Origin: Massilia varians
Lineage (GTDB): Bacteria > Pseudomonadota > Gammaproteobacteria > Burkholderiales > Burkholderiaceae_D
DNA length: 64,000 nucleotides
NCBI RefSeq assembly: GCF_027923905.1
Contig: NZ_AP026966.1
Span: 682,001-746,000, forward strand
Direction of reading: 5' to 3'
Below the pieces are notes generated by a model. The model saw only the letters and a list, made by a program, of their open reading frames with translations. It searched no databases and had not been told where the DNA came from. Both the position numbers and the translations under genes were made by a program. Positions 1-9,875 of the stretch are shown here, piece after piece (the stretch's first letter is position 1; each line of letters begins with the position of its first letter).

Positions 1-1503
1 ATCGCGCTGAACGCCGCCACCAAGGCCGGCGCGTCCTATTGCGACGTGCGCATCGGACGCTACCTGAACCAGTTCATCATCACGCGCGACCTGAACGTCG
101 AGAACATCAGCAATACCGAATCGACCGGCGTCGGCGTGCGCGTGATCGCGGGCGGCGCCTACGGCTTCGCCTCGACCAACGGCCTGACCCCGGACGGCAT
201 CGCCAACGCCGCGCGCCAGGCGGTGGCCATCGCCAAGGCCAACGCCAAGCTGCAGACCGAACCGGTGCGCCTCGCCCCGGTCAAAGGCGTGGGCGAAGTG
301 GCCTGGGCCACCCCGGTCAAGAAGGACTGGCGCAACATCCCGGTCAAGGACAAGGCCGAGATGCTGATCGCCGCCAACAAGGCGGGCATGGCAGCCGGCG
401 CGAGCTTCATGACCGCGTCGCTGTTCCAGATCAACCAGCAGAAGTACTTCGCCTCCACCGACGGCTCCTACATCGACCAGGACATCCACCGCCTGTGGGC
501 GCCGATCAACGCCACCGCGGTCGACAAGGCCAGCGGCAAGTTCCGCTCGCGCGCGGGCCTGTCTTCGCCGGTGAGCATGGGCTACGAATACTTCGACGCC
601 AAGGCCAGCGACAAGGTGCAGGCCGCCGGCGGCGTGACCACCCTGTACACCAACTCCTACGACATCATCGAGGACGCCAGGCTGGCGGGCAAGCAGGCGC
701 GCGACAAGCTCACCGCCAAGTCGGTCGAGCCGGGCAAGTACGACCTGGTGCTGTCGCCCGAACACCTGTTCCTGACCATCCACGAGAACGTCGGACACCC
801 GACGGAACTGGACCGCGTGCTCGGCTACGAAGCCAACTACGCCGGCACCAGCTTCGTCGGCCTGGACAAGTGGGAGTCGAAGAAATTCAAGTACGGTTCC
901 GAGCGCGTGAACTTCGTTGCCGACCGCACCACGCCGGGCTCGCTCGGCCTGATCGGCTACGACGACGAAGGCGTGCCGGCCAAGAAGTGGGACATCATCC
1001 GCAACGGCATCCTGGTCAACTACCAGGCCACGCGCGACCAGGCCCATATCATCGGCGAGAAGGAATCGCACGGCTGCTCCTACGCCGACAGCTGGAGCAC
1101 CATCCAGTTCCAGCGCATGCCGAACATCTCGCTGGAAGCGGGCAAGGCGCGCCTGACCCCGGACGAGATGGTCAAGGATGTCAAGAAGGGCATCTACATC
1201 CTGGGCCGCGGTTCCTACTCGATCGACCAGCAGCGCTACAACTCGCAGTTCGGCGGCACGCTGTTCTATGAGATCAAGAACGGCAAGATCACCGGCCAGC
1301 TGGAAGACGTGGCCTACCAGACCAATACCCAGGAATTCTGGAACGCCTGCTCGGCCATCTGCGACGAGCGCGACTGGCGCATGGGCGGCTCGTTCTTCGA
1401 CGGCAAAGGCCAGCCGAGCCAGGTGAGCGCCGTCTCGCATGGTTCGAGTACCGCGCGCTTCAATGGCATCAACGTCATCAACACCGCACGCAAGATCGGT
1501 TGA
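1..1503 (+). CDS. TldD-like metallopeptidase, 5' partial
   Basis: The reading frame is open from the first base of the window, so the N-terminus lies upstream. The family motif HENVGH (HExxxH, nt 781-798) is followed by a conserved Glu (PTE); this is the zinc site of TldD, the catalytic subunit of the TldD/TldE (PmbA) protease, which degrades or trims small peptides. The end (stop 1501-1503) is 14 nt before the TldE-like gene, so the two are surely cotranscribed. In E. coli the pair processes microcin B17 and CcdA; the substrate here is unknown. Homologues of this group often carry an export signal, but the N-terminus is not visible here. Confidence 0.9.
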   Translation: MALNAATKAGASYCDVRIGRYLNQFIITRDLNVENISNTESTGVGVRVIAGGAYGFASTNGLTPDGIANAARQAVAIAKANAKLQTEPVRLAPVKGVGEVAWATPVKKDWRNIPVKDKAEMLIAANKAGMAAGASFMTASLFQINQQKYFASTDGSYIDQDIHRLWAPINATAVDKASGKFRSRAGLSSPVSMGYEYFDAKASDKVQAAGGVTTLYTNSYDIIEDARLAGKQARDKLTAKSVEPGKYDLVLSPEHLFLTIHENVGHPTELDRVLGYEANYAGTSFVGLDKWESKKFKYGSERVNFVADRTTPGSLGLIGYDDEGVPAKKWDIIRNGILVNYQATRDQAHIIGEKESHGCSYADSWSTIQFQRMPNISLEAGKARLTPDEMVKDVKKGIYILGRGSYSIDQQRYNSQFGGTLFYEIKNGKITGQLEDVAYQTNTQEFWNACSAICDERDWRMGGSFFDGKGQPSQVSAVSHGSSTARFNGINVINTARKIG

Positions 1504-1517
1504 GGGAAGGGGACAAT

Positions 1518-2855
1518 ATGAAACAGCTGAACCAGGAAGAAGCAAAACGCATCGCCGACCGCGTGATCGGTCTCTCGAAAGCCGACGAATGCACCGTCTC
1601 GATCGAAGGCAACCGCACCGGTAACATCCGCTTCGCACGCAACAGCGTGTCGACCGCCGGCCTGACCGAAGACACCCAGCTGGCCGTGCGCGTGGCCTTC
1701 GGCAAGCGCGTCGGCACCGCCGTCATCAACGAGTTCGACGACAAGTCGCTGGAAAAGGCCGTGCGCCGCGCCGAGGAACTGGCGCGCCTGGCGCCGGAGA
1801 ATCCGGAATTCGTGCCGGCCGTCGGCAAGCAGGAATACCAGCTCACCAGGACTTTTGTTCCGAGCACCGCCGCCATCGACCCGGCCTACCGCGCCGAAGT
1901 GGCGGCCGCGTCGATCGGCCAGGCGCGCGCCAAGAAGCTGGTCACCGCCGGCTTCTTCACCGACAGCACCCGGTTTGCCTGCATCGCCAACTCGAAGGGC
2001 GTGTTCGGCTTCCAGGAATTCACCGACCTGTCCTTCACCTGCACCGCGCGCACGGAAGACGGCCGCGGTTCGGGCTGGGTGACCCGCTCGGCGGTCGATG
2101 CGCGCCGCTTCAACGCGGCCGAGGCGGCTGAGATCGCGATCGACAAGGCGCTGCGCTCGGTCGACGCGAAAGCGCTCGAGCCGGGCCGCTACACCGTGAT
2201 CCTGGAGCCGGCGGCAACCTCGGAAATCCTCGGCAACATGTTCAGCTCCTTTGGTGCGCGCGCCGCCGACGAGGGCCGCAGCTTCCTGGCCAAGAAGGGC
2301 GGCGGCAACCGCCTGGGCGAGAAGCTGTTCGACGAGCAGGTGAACATCTGGGCCGACCCGTGGAACCCGGACGTGCCGGTGGCCCCATGGGACAGCCAGA
2401 CCCTGATCGCCCGCAAGCGCACCGACCTGATCAAGAACGGCCGCGTCGCCTCCCTCGGCTACTCGCCGTTCTGGGCGCAGAAGACCGGCAACCAGGCCAC
2501 CGCGGGCCACGGCAACATGATCATGGCCGGCGGCACCAAGTCGCTGGAAGAGCTGGTCGCCGGCACCAAGAAGGGCATCGTGGTCACCCGCACCTGGTAC
2601 ATCCGCATGGTGGACCCGCAGTCGCTCCTGATTACCGGCCTGACCCGCGACGGCACCTTCTACGTCGAGAACGGCAAGATCAAGCACCCGGTGAAGAACT
2701 TCCGCTTCAACGAAAGCCCGGTCACCATCCTCAACAACATCGACGAACTGGGCAAGCCCGAGATCATCGGTGGCGACGAGGTGCCGTTCCAGATGGTGCT
2801 GCCGCCGATGAAGGTCCGCGACTTCAACTTCACCTCGCTCTCAGACGCAGTCTAA
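1518..2855 (+). CDS. TldE/PmbA-like peptidase subunit
   Basis: A 445-residue member of the TldD/PmbA family that lacks the HExxxH metal site. It is therefore best read as the non-catalytic TldE partner of the gene just upstream. The ATG at 1518 is preceded by a purine-rich SD (GGAAGGGGA, about 1505-1513); the in-frame TTG at 1500 overlaps the upstream stop and has no SD. The stop TAA directly abuts the ATG of the next gene, which points to translational coupling. Family assignment is firm; the substrate is unknown. Confidence 0.88.
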   Translation: MKQLNQEEAKRIADRVIGLSKADECTVSIEGNRTGNIRFARNSVSTAGLTEDTQLAVRVAFGKRVGTAVINEFDDKSLEKAVRRAEELARLAPENPEFVPAVGKQEYQLTRTFVPSTAAIDPAYRAEVAAASIGQARAKKLVTAGFFTDSTRFACIANSKGVFGFQEFTDLSFTCTARTEDGRGSGWVTRSAVDARRFNAAEAAEIAIDKALRSVDAKALEPGRYTVILEPAATSEILGNMFSSFGARAADEGRSFLAKKGGGNRLGEKLFDEQVNIWADPWNPDVPVAPWDSQTLIARKRTDLIKNGRVASLGYSPFWAQKTGNQATAGHGNMIMAGGTKSLEELVAGTKKGIVVTRTWYIRMVDPQSLLITGLTRDGTFYVENGKIKHPVKNFRFNESPVTILNNIDELGKPEIIGGDEVPFQMVLPPMKVRDFNFTSLSDAV

Positions 2856-3476
2856 ATGGCGAACTACGATTTCTACTTCACGCGCCTGAGCTACGAATCG
2901 GGCGACTGGGACGTGGATATCCGTATGCCCAGCAACGTGCTGAACTCGCTCGTCGAGTACACCACGCTGCGGGTGGATCCGGCGGAGCGCATCGTCGCCC
3001 TGTCGGATCCGAAGATGCTGCAGGCGCCGTTCTGCTATTTCGCGGGGCACAAGCTGGTGCAATTCACCCCGGCCGAGCGGCGCAACCTCGAAAAGTACGT
3101 GCGCGGCGGCGGCTTCGTCTTTGTCGACGACTGCAACCACGACATCGACGGGCTGTTCGCCAAGTCCTTCGAGGCCGAGATGGTCAAGATGTTCGGCGCC
3201 TCCGCACTCAAGAAGATTCCGAATACGCATCCGCTGTATTCCTGCTTCTTCAAGTTCGACGGGCCGCCGACCACTGGTGGGGAACTCAATGGCTGGGGCG
3301 ACGACCTGGTGCACGAGTACCTGAAGGCGATCGAGTTCGGCGGGCGCATCCGCCTGCTGTACTCGAACAAGGACTACGGATGCGAGTGGGACTACGACTT
3401 CCGCAACAAGCGGTTTCTCGCGGTCGACAACACCCGCTTCGCGGTCAATATCATTCAATATGCGTTGGGAGCGTAA
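2856..3476 (+). CDS. DUF4159 domain protein
   Basis: This 206-residue protein has no signal peptide or membrane segment. It carries the DUF4159 core, including a GGFVFVDDC-like strand near residues 87-95 and conserved Tyr/Phe-rich blocks. DUF4159 resembles class I glutamine amidotransferase or ThuA-like folds and often sits at the C-terminus of BatA-like membrane proteins. Here it is a separate gene between the peptidase pair and MoxR. Zero spacing to the upstream gene and 3 nt to the downstream one place it firmly in the operon. Biochemical function is unknown. Confidence 0.8.
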   Translation: MANYDFYFTRLSYESGDWDVDIRMPSNVLNSLVEYTTLRVDPAERIVALSDPKMLQAPFCYFAGHKLVQFTPAERRNLEKYVRGGGFVFVDDCNHDIDGLFAKSFEAEMVKMFGASALKKIPNTHPLYSCFFKFDGPPTTGGELNGWGDDLVHEYLKAIEFGGRIRLLYSNKDYGCEWDYDFRNKRFLAVDNTRFAVNIIQYALGA

Positions 3477-3479
3477 GCG

Positions 3480-4484
3480 GTGGCTGAACGTGAAGTGGTA
3501 GCGTGGAGTGAAACGGAAATTGCCGAGCTGACGGCGAAGGTCGGCGCCCTGAAGGCCAGCATGGCGCGCGTCATCATCGGGCAGGAAGACGTGGTCGACT
3601 TGCTGGTGACCTGCCTGCTGGCGGGCGGCCACGCGCTGGTCGAGGGCGTGCCGGGCCTGGGCAAGACCTTGCTGGTGAAGTCGCTGGCGCAGGCCACCGA
3701 CATGGCGTTCCGCCGGGTGCAGTTCACGCCGGACCTGATGCCCTCGGATATCGTCGGCACCGAGATCCTGGAAGAAGACAGCGTCACGCGCCAGCGCGTG
3801 TTCCGCTTCCAGCAAGGCCCCGTGTTCACCCAGGTGCTGCTGGCGGACGAGATCAACCGCGCGCCGCCCAAGACCCAGTCGGCATTGCTGGAAGCGATGC
3901 AGGAACGGGCCGTCACCTTCGCCGGCACGACCCACAAGCTTCCGCGCCCCTTCTTCGTGCTCGCCACGCAGAACCCGATCGAGCAGGCCGGCACCTATCC
4001 GCTGCCGGAAGCCCAGCTCGACCGCTTCCTGTTGCGCATCGACGTGGTCTACCCGACCGAGGACGAAGAGGTGCTGATGGTCTCGCGCACCACGCACGCC
4101 GGCCTGGACGACGCCGAACCGGCGACGACGGTCGAGACCCTGCTGCGCCTGCAGCAGCTGGTGCGCGACATCGAGATCGGCGAACACCTGCTGCGCTACG
4201 CGACGCGCCTGGTGCGCAATACCCGTCCGGCCCTCACCACGGTGGCGGCGGTCAAGCAGCACATCGGCTGGGGCGCCGGCCCGCGCGCCGGCCAGGCCCT
4301 GGTGCTGGCCTCGAAGGCGCGGGCCCTGATGCAGGGACGCCTGGCGGTCACGCGCGACGATATCCAGGCCATGCTGCTGCCGGTGCTGGCGCACCGCGTG
4401 CTGCGCAACTTCGAGGCCGAGGCCGACGGCATCGCCATCGCCGACATCCTGCAATCCCTGCGCAACGAGATCCGGGTCGATTAA
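3480..4484 (+). CDS. MoxR-family AAA+ ATPase
   Basis: A 334-residue cytoplasmic AAA+ ATPase. Walker A is GVPGLGKT (residues 56-63) and Walker B is LLADEINR with D123/E124; the family segment PPKTQSALLEAM follows. MoxR proteins are chaperone-like ATPases that work with vWA/DUF58 partners, and such a partner is the next gene. The start is GTG at 3480, with a GGGAG SD just upstream; no better in-frame ATG exists before the conserved region. Only 2 nt separate it from the DUF58 gene. Confidence 0.93.
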   Translation: MAEREVVAWSETEIAELTAKVGALKASMARVIIGQEDVVDLLVTCLLAGGHALVEGVPGLGKTLLVKSLAQATDMAFRRVQFTPDLMPSDIVGTEILEEDSVTRQRVFRFQQGPVFTQVLLADEINRAPPKTQSALLEAMQERAVTFAGTTHKLPRPFFVLATQNPIEQAGTYPLPEAQLDRFLLRIDVVYPTEDEEVLMVSRTTHAGLDDAEPATTVETLLRLQQLVRDIEIGEHLLRYATRLVRNTRPALTTVAAVKQHIGWGAGPRAGQALVLASKARALMQGRLAVTRDDIQAMLLPVLAHRVLRNFEAEADGIAIADILQSLRNEIRVD

Positions 4485-4486
4485 TC

Positions 4487-5389
4487 TTGTCGCTGGCGAA
4501 GACCGCGCTGATCGCGCACACGCAAAAGCTCGACCTCGTGATCCGTCATGTGCTGGCGGGGCTCGGCCACGGCATCCACGCCGGGCGCGAGCGTGGGGCG
4601 GGCGTTGAATTCTCCGAGTACCGGGCCTATGCGCCCGGGGACGAATGGCGCCGCGTCGACTGGAAACTGCTGGCCCGCGCCGACCGCTATTTCGTGCGCG
4701 AGGCCGAGCGCGACAGCCACGTGGCGGTCTGGCTGGTGCTGGACGCCAGCGCCTCGATGCTGGAACCCAGCCGGCTGGTAGCGGGGGTCGACAAGCTGGC
4801 CTATGCGCGCACCTTGCTCGGCTGCGTGGCGGCCATCGCCCAGCGCCAGGGCGACGCCTTCGGCCTGGTGGTCCTGAACGGCGGGAGGGTAGCGTTCACG
4901 CCGGCCATGCGCGGGCCGCGCCAGCTCCAGCGCGTGCTGCTGCAGCTGAGCCGCGTGCAGGCGGAGGGCGAACTGCCGGACGCCGCTACCTTGCGTGCCA
5001 GCCTGCATTTTGCCCAGTCCCCCAGCGTCATTTTTACCGCCAGCGACCTGCTCGACTGGCCGTCGCCGCTGTCGCAGGCCCTGGTCCGCCTGCGCGGCAT
5101 GCGCCACGACGTGCGCGTGCTGTGCCTGCAGACGCAGGCGGAAGTGGACGCCAGTTTTTCTTCGAACCTGGCCTACCGTGATCCGGAGCAGAGGAAAGAC
5201 GACAGCGGGGGCGTCTACCGCTTCGGCGCCGACCTGAAGGAAGGCTATCGCCAGAACCGCGAGGCGCATTTCGCCACCGTCACCGCGGCCTGCCGCAAGA
5301 GCGATATCCCGATCGTCGCCGCGCGCATCGAGCAGCCGCCGGGTGAGGTCCTGCGCCTCTGGCTGCGCCGTCCCGGGAGCCGTTCATGA
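4487..5389 (+). CDS. DUF58 (vWA-like) protein
   Basis: This 300-residue protein has the DUF58 signature: an RGAGVEFSEYRAYAPGD block followed by RRVDWKLLARAD, then a vWA MIDAS-like DASASM (about residue 86). DUF58 proteins are usual partners of MoxR ATPases. The start is TTG (4487-4489), 2 nt after the MoxR stop. The TGA stop overlaps the ATG of the next gene by 4 nt (ATGA). It probably acts at the membrane or cytoplasm with MoxR on an unknown target. Confidence 0.88.
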   Translation: MSLAKTALIAHTQKLDLVIRHVLAGLGHGIHAGRERGAGVEFSEYRAYAPGDEWRRVDWKLLARADRYFVREAERDSHVAVWLVLDASASMLEPSRLVAGVDKLAYARTLLGCVAAIAQRQGDAFGLVVLNGGRVAFTPAMRGPRQLQRVLLQLSRVQAEGELPDAATLRASLHFAQSPSVIFTASDLLDWPSPLSQALVRLRGMRHDVRVLCLQTQAEVDASFSSNLAYRDPEQRKDDSGGVYRFGADLKEGYRQNREAHFATVTAACRKSDIPIVAARIEQPPGEVLRLWLRRPGSRS

Positions 5390-6357
5390 ACCAGCTGTGG
5401 TGGTTCGCATTACCGATCCTGCTGCTGCCGGTCTGGTGGCACCGCCGCAAGCGCGAGCAGCACAAGGCCGAGGTGCTGGCCACCAGCCGCTTCCTGCCGC
5501 GCGCCGAACCGCGCCAGACGCGCGAGTGGCGGTGGAAGGACCTCGTGCTGCTGCTGGTGCGCTGCCTGATGCTGGCCACCCTCATCGCCTGGCTGGCCGA
5601 TCCGGTCATGCCCTGGCGCGGCGATACCGTCATCGTCGCGGCCGGCACCGATGCCAAGTGGGCCGATGCGCAGGCGGCGCCGGCCGGACTGGCCAAGGCC
5701 GACCGCCTCGTCATGCCGGGGCAGCAAGCGCTCACCTGGCTGCGCGCCCACCAGCGCGAATGGCGGCCTGACGCCCGCCTGCTGGTGCTGGGCGACGTGC
5801 CGATGCCGGCGCTGGTGCCGGAATTCGGCCGCAAGATCGAACTACGCACCCTGGCGCGCCCGCCGGAGAAGGTCGAGCGCCGTGTCTACATCGCCAGCGA
5901 GCGCCCGGAGCAGTGGCGCCGCGTGTTCGCCCTGGAAGGGATTGCCGTCGATGCGGCGCCGGGCCCAAGGACCTCGCTCATCGTCTGGGACCGCAAGGAG
6001 GCGCCGCCGGCATCGCTGCGCGCGCCATTGTGGCTCGTCACCGACATCGCCGCCTTCCCGGAACTGGGCAAGGCGCAGCAGCTGGACGGCCTGCGCTACG
6101 CCGACAGCGCGCGCGGCCGTCTATGGCATGCAAAAACCTGGCCGCCGGCGTCGGCCGACGCCGCGCGCACGCTGCTGGAAAACTGGCAGCGCCTGCACGC
6201 CGGACCGCCGGCCTACACGGTGCCATCGCGTGTGTTCGAGGCGTCAGGCGCGGTGCGTGCGCCGGAACCGAGCGGCGCGCTGCGCGACATGCTGATGGCG
6301 TTGCTTGCGGCATTGTTCGTACTTGAAAGGAGTCTCACGCATGCAAGACGGCGCTGA
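5386..6357 (+). CDS. BatA-like membrane protein (aerotolerance N-terminal domain)
   Basis: A 323-residue protein with two N-terminal hydrophobic segments (about residues 3-17 and 52-70) around a basic, Arg-rich loop ending in REWRWKDLVLLL. This is the BatA/aerotolerance regulator N-terminal layout. The rest has weakly conserved alpha/beta character and a last hydrophobic stretch near the C-terminus (about residues 300-316). It overlaps both neighbours (4 nt upstream, 17 nt downstream). The Bat name comes from Bacteroides; a role in oxygen tolerance is not shown for this family. Confidence 0.75.
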   Translation: MNQLWWFALPILLLPVWWHRRKREQHKAEVLATSRFLPRAEPRQTREWRWKDLVLLLVRCLMLATLIAWLADPVMPWRGDTVIVAAGTDAKWADAQAAPAGLAKADRLVMPGQQALTWLRAHQREWRPDARLLVLGDVPMPALVPEFGRKIELRTLARPPEKVERRVYIASERPEQWRRVFALEGIAVDAAPGPRTSLIVWDRKEAPPASLRAPLWLVTDIAAFPELGKAQQLDGLRYADSARGRLWHAKTWPPASADAARTLLENWQRLHAGPPAYTVPSRVFEASGAVRAPEPSGALRDMLMALLAALFVLERSLTHARRR

Positions 6358-8332
6358 GATCGTCAAACGCGTCTGGCGTGCGGCCCAGCTGCGCCGGCTG
6401 CCCTTGTGGATTGCCGGCGCCCTGCCGTGGCTGCTGATCCGCTCCGCTCCGGGCCTGATCGCCTGGACCATGTGGTGCGCCTTGGACTGGGCCATCCTGC
6501 GCCGCCGCGTCGGCGTCGAGTGGACCTCTTGGCTCGACGGCGCCGTGCCGGAGATGGAAGACAGCAGCGCGCTGCTCGAGCATGCGCCGACCCCGGTCGC
6601 CCAGCTCCAGCGCCGCCGCATCCTCGAGCGCCTTGATGCCAGTCTCACCAACCAGGAACTGCGCCGCATCGTACGCGGCCGTGTGATGCTTGGCCTGCCC
6701 TGGCTGCTGGGCAGCGTGGCGGGCGCCGCGGCCGTCTGGTTCGCCACCGCCGCGCCGCAGCAGGGCCTTGCCGCGGCGTCCGGCAAGCTGCCGGCGGCGA
6801 TCGCAGCGCCGGCAACGAGCCAGCTGGTGGTGCGCGCCGCGCCGCCGGCCTACACCGGCGTGGCCGCCATCGCGTCGGCGCCGAAGGACCTGCAGGTGCC
6901 GGAGCAGACCATGCTGACCTGGTGCCTGAAGGACCCGTCGGCCGCGGAGGAAACCATTGAGCTCAGCACGGGCCAGGTGCTCAAGCCGGGCAAGGAATGC
7001 GCGCGCTGGACTGCGACCGAATCGGTGTTCTGGCGCTGGCAGGGCAAGCGCTATACGGTCAGGGTCATCCCCGACCAGCCGCCGGAAATCACGATCACCG
7101 CCCCGACCCAGATGGTGCAGGAGCTTTCCGAGACGGCCATCAGCGCGGCCATGGCCGTGAAGGTGCGTGACGACTACCTCATCAAGCGCGCCACCCTGCA
7201 CATGACGCTGGCGCGCGGCAGCGGCGAGAACATCCGCTTCACCGACCGCGAGATGCCGCTGCCGGCATCGCCCGATCCGAAGCAGCGCAACTGGTCGAAG
7301 AACTGGACGTTGGCGGAACTCGGCATGGAGCCCGGCGACGAACTGTACTTTTTCGTGCGCGCCACCGACAACGCGGCCCGCCCGCACACGGTGCAGTCGC
7401 CCACCTACACCTTGCGCCTGCCGGCGCCAATGGAGGACGCGGAAGAGGACAGCGCCGCCATGCCGATGCTGGTCAAGCCGCAGAGCTTGCGCAGCCAGCG
7501 CCAGATCATCATCGATACCGAGCAGCTGATCGCCGACATGCGCACCCAGAAGATCGCCAGGGACGAAGTGGTCGAGCGCAGCCAGCGGATCGCCAGCGAC
7601 CAGGGCGCGCTACGCCGCCGCTACGGCCAGTTCCTGGGCGAGGAATCCTCGCTGTTCACGGACGGCGACGACGACCATGACGACCACGACGACCATGGTC
7701 CGGGCGAAGGCGGCAGCACCCAGGACATCCTGCACCAGTACGGCCACGCCCACGACGAAGCCGAGAACGCGACGCTGTACGACGAAGGGACGAAAAAAGT
7801 GCTGCGCCGCGCGCTGGTGGCGATGTGGGATGCCGAGAAAGCCTTGCGTGCGATCACGCCGAAAGCCGCCCTGGCGCCCGAGCACAAGGCCCTGGAAGCG
7901 ATCAAGGAGCTGCAGCAGGCCGAACGCATCTATCTGCACAAGACCGCTTTCGTTCCGCCGCCGATCAAGGAAGAAAAGCGCATGACCGGCGACATGGACG
8001 GGACCGTCAGCTACCGCCGCGAGCAGGATGGCGCCGACAAACGCGTGCCGGACGAGCTAGGCCAGCTGGTGCAGGCGCTGCTTGGGGACGGCCCGCTGCC
8101 GGCCCTGTGGACCCGCGGCGCGCACGACTGGGTGCGCGAGCGCCTGCAGGACGACGATCAGCGCCTGTCGGCCCAGAAGGCGATCCAGGACGTGGCTGAC
8201 GGTTGCCTTGCCTGCCGCCCGGTGCTGCGCGCCTGGCTGCGCCAGGGCGCGGGGCAGGGCAAGGTGCTGCTGCAGGCCAAGCCAGCGGTCGAGACGCCCT
8301 TGGTGCGCGCCTGGCGTGAGGGGATGAAATGA
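6341..8332 (+). CDS. Large membrane-anchored protein, DUF4175-like
   Basis: The start ATG 6341 is preceded by AAAGGAG (6326-6332), giving 663 residues; an upstream in-frame ATG (6305) lacks an SD and lies inside the previous gene. Two N-terminal membrane segments (about residues 20-45 and 110-130) anchor a long, probably periplasmic region. That region has beta-rich segments, then helical segments and a His/Asp-rich stretch near residues 445-458. Size, topology and neighbourhood resemble DUF4175/TIGR02302 proteins found beside MoxR-DUF58 genes, but I could not confirm the family. It ends in a 4-nt overlap (ATGA) with the next gene. Confidence 0.6.
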   Translation: MQDGAEIVKRVWRAAQLRRLPLWIAGALPWLLIRSAPGLIAWTMWCALDWAILRRRVGVEWTSWLDGAVPEMEDSSALLEHAPTPVAQLQRRRILERLDASLTNQELRRIVRGRVMLGLPWLLGSVAGAAAVWFATAAPQQGLAAASGKLPAAIAAPATSQLVVRAAPPAYTGVAAIASAPKDLQVPEQTMLTWCLKDPSAAEETIELSTGQVLKPGKECARWTATESVFWRWQGKRYTVRVIPDQPPEITITAPTQMVQELSETAISAAMAVKVRDDYLIKRATLHMTLARGSGENIRFTDREMPLPASPDPKQRNWSKNWTLAELGMEPGDELYFFVRATDNAARPHTVQSPTYTLRLPAPMEDAEEDSAAMPMLVKPQSLRSQRQIIIDTEQLIADMRTQKIARDEVVERSQRIASDQGALRRRYGQFLGEESSLFTDGDDDHDDHDDHGPGEGGSTQDILHQYGHAHDEAENATLYDEGTKKVLRRALVAMWDAEKALRAITPKAALAPEHKALEAIKELQQAERIYLHKTAFVPPPIKEEKRMTGDMDGTVSYRREQDGADKRVPDELGQLVQALLGDGPLPALWTRGAHDWVRERLQDDDQRLSAQKAIQDVADGCLACRPVLRAWLRQGAGQGKVLLQAKPAVETPLVRAWREGMK

Positions 8333-9861
8333 TGATGAGCACAAACCTCATGCTGGCCCTGATCGGCTTGGCCGGTGTCGCCAGCGCCGGCCTGTATGCC
8401 TGGCGCGGCAAGTTCATCGACGCGCTGCTGGTGCTGGTCGCCGCGGCGGCGCTCGGCCTGTTCGCGGCCGGCATCCGCATGCCGGGCGATGCGGGCCGCA
8501 CGCTCGTCCTCGATCCGGCGGCGCCGGCGCCGGCGCTGGATGGCGTGCGCGCCTTCGCGGTGAAGGGCGACGGCCTGCGCGCCGCCCAGTGGGACGACCT
8601 GCCTGCGCTGCCGCTGCAGTGGCAGCGCCCGGAAGGCGGCACCCTGCGCCTGCATTATCCGCGCCAGCTGGCGCTCGGCCGCAGCTTTACCTTGCGGGTG
8701 CAGCGCGACGATCAGACAGAGGCACGCCTGCAACTGCTGGCCGAGAACGGCCAGCTCATCGCCGATGCGCGCGGCACGGGCGACCTGGTGGTGAACTGGA
8801 TGCCGCCCCTGGCAGAGCGCCTGGTGCTCAAGGCGCGCCTGCTCGATGGCGCCGGCAAGACCATCGCCGAAGGTCCGCTGCCGCTGACCATCGTCGAGCC
8901 GAGCATCCTGCAGGTGCAGGGCCGATTCGGCGCGCCGTCCTTCGACCTGCGTACCCTGAACGAGCTGCTGGCCGGCAGCGGCGCACTGCTCGACTGGCAA
9001 GTGGTGCTGGGCCGCGCCATCACGCGCACCGAACTGCCTTTGGCCGAGATGAAGGCGCCGAACCTGCTCGTGATCGACGCCGCCTGGTTCGAGCGCGCCA
9101 CCGGCGCGGAACGCTCGGCGCTGCTGGGCCGCGTGGCCGGCGGCCTGCCGCTCCTGGTGCTGGGCGCGAACGCCAATGATCCCGGCGTCTGGTCGCGCAC
9201 GCTGGGCTTGCGCCTGCAGGCGCAGCCGGCGGACAGGAAGATCGATCGGCCGCTGGAGCTGCCGGTGGCGCGGCTGAACCCCGCCGCGCGTGAAGCGGGC
9301 GAATGGACTGGCACTGACGACCTGGTATGGACCCGCGGCTGGCAGAAGGGCCGCATCGCCTGGCTCGGCGCCAGTGAATGGCACCGCCATGCGATCACCG
9401 AGCCGCAGGCGCTGGCGCTGTGGTGGCAGGGCGTGCTGGACCGCGTGGGCATCGACGTTTCGAGAGAAGTCGAATGGTTGGAGCCGGAAGAACTGCCGCT
9501 GCCGGGCCGGCGCATGGAGCTGTGCGCGCGCGGCGTGAAGGGTGAAGTAGCTTTCCCGGACCTGAAGCTGGTGCGGTCCTGGACGTCGCGTCTTGACGCC
9601 GCCTGCGTGGCCGTCTGGCCGGAGCGGTCGGGCTGGCTGCGGGTAGAGGATGCCAGGGCGGGCACGCATGCGGTCTACGTGTATGCGCCGGGTGACTGGC
9701 CGCAATGGCAGGCCGCGCAGCGCCGCGATGCCACGGCGCGTTATGCCGCACGGACGCCGGCGAACGCCATGGCGGGCGCGGCGCGCGCCTTCCCGGCCTG
9801 GCCGTTCGCGCTCGCCTTTACCTTGGCGATGCTGCTGCTCTGGTGGCGCGAGCGCCGTTGA
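8329..9861 (+). CDS. Membrane protein of the MoxR/DUF58 operon, unknown function
   Basis: A 510-residue protein with two N-terminal membrane segments (about residues 8-26 and 30-48), a long extracytoplasmic region and a final C-terminal segment ending in WWRERR. The layout resembles BatA/BatB-related proteins with a middle domain of GATase-like fold, but no diagnostic motif is visible. The start ATG overlaps the upstream stop (ATGA). It is the last of the coupled membrane genes; 14 nt separate it from the kelch gene. Confidence 0.65.
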   Translation: MMMSTNLMLALIGLAGVASAGLYAWRGKFIDALLVLVAAAALGLFAAGIRMPGDAGRTLVLDPAAPAPALDGVRAFAVKGDGLRAAQWDDLPALPLQWQRPEGGTLRLHYPRQLALGRSFTLRVQRDDQTEARLQLLAENGQLIADARGTGDLVVNWMPPLAERLVLKARLLDGAGKTIAEGPLPLTIVEPSILQVQGRFGAPSFDLRTLNELLAGSGALLDWQVVLGRAITRTELPLAEMKAPNLLVIDAAWFERATGAERSALLGRVAGGLPLLVLGANANDPGVWSRTLGLRLQAQPADRKIDRPLELPVARLNPAAREAGEWTGTDDLVWTRGWQKGRIAWLGASEWHRHAITEPQALALWWQGVLDRVGIDVSREVEWLEPEELPLPGRRMELCARGVKGEVAFPDLKLVRSWTSRLDAACVAVWPERSGWLRVEDARAGTHAVYVYAPGDWPQWQAAQRRDATARYAARTPANAMAGAARAFPAWPFALAFTLAMLLLWWRERR

Positions 9862-9875
9862 TCGAAGGAGGCACA

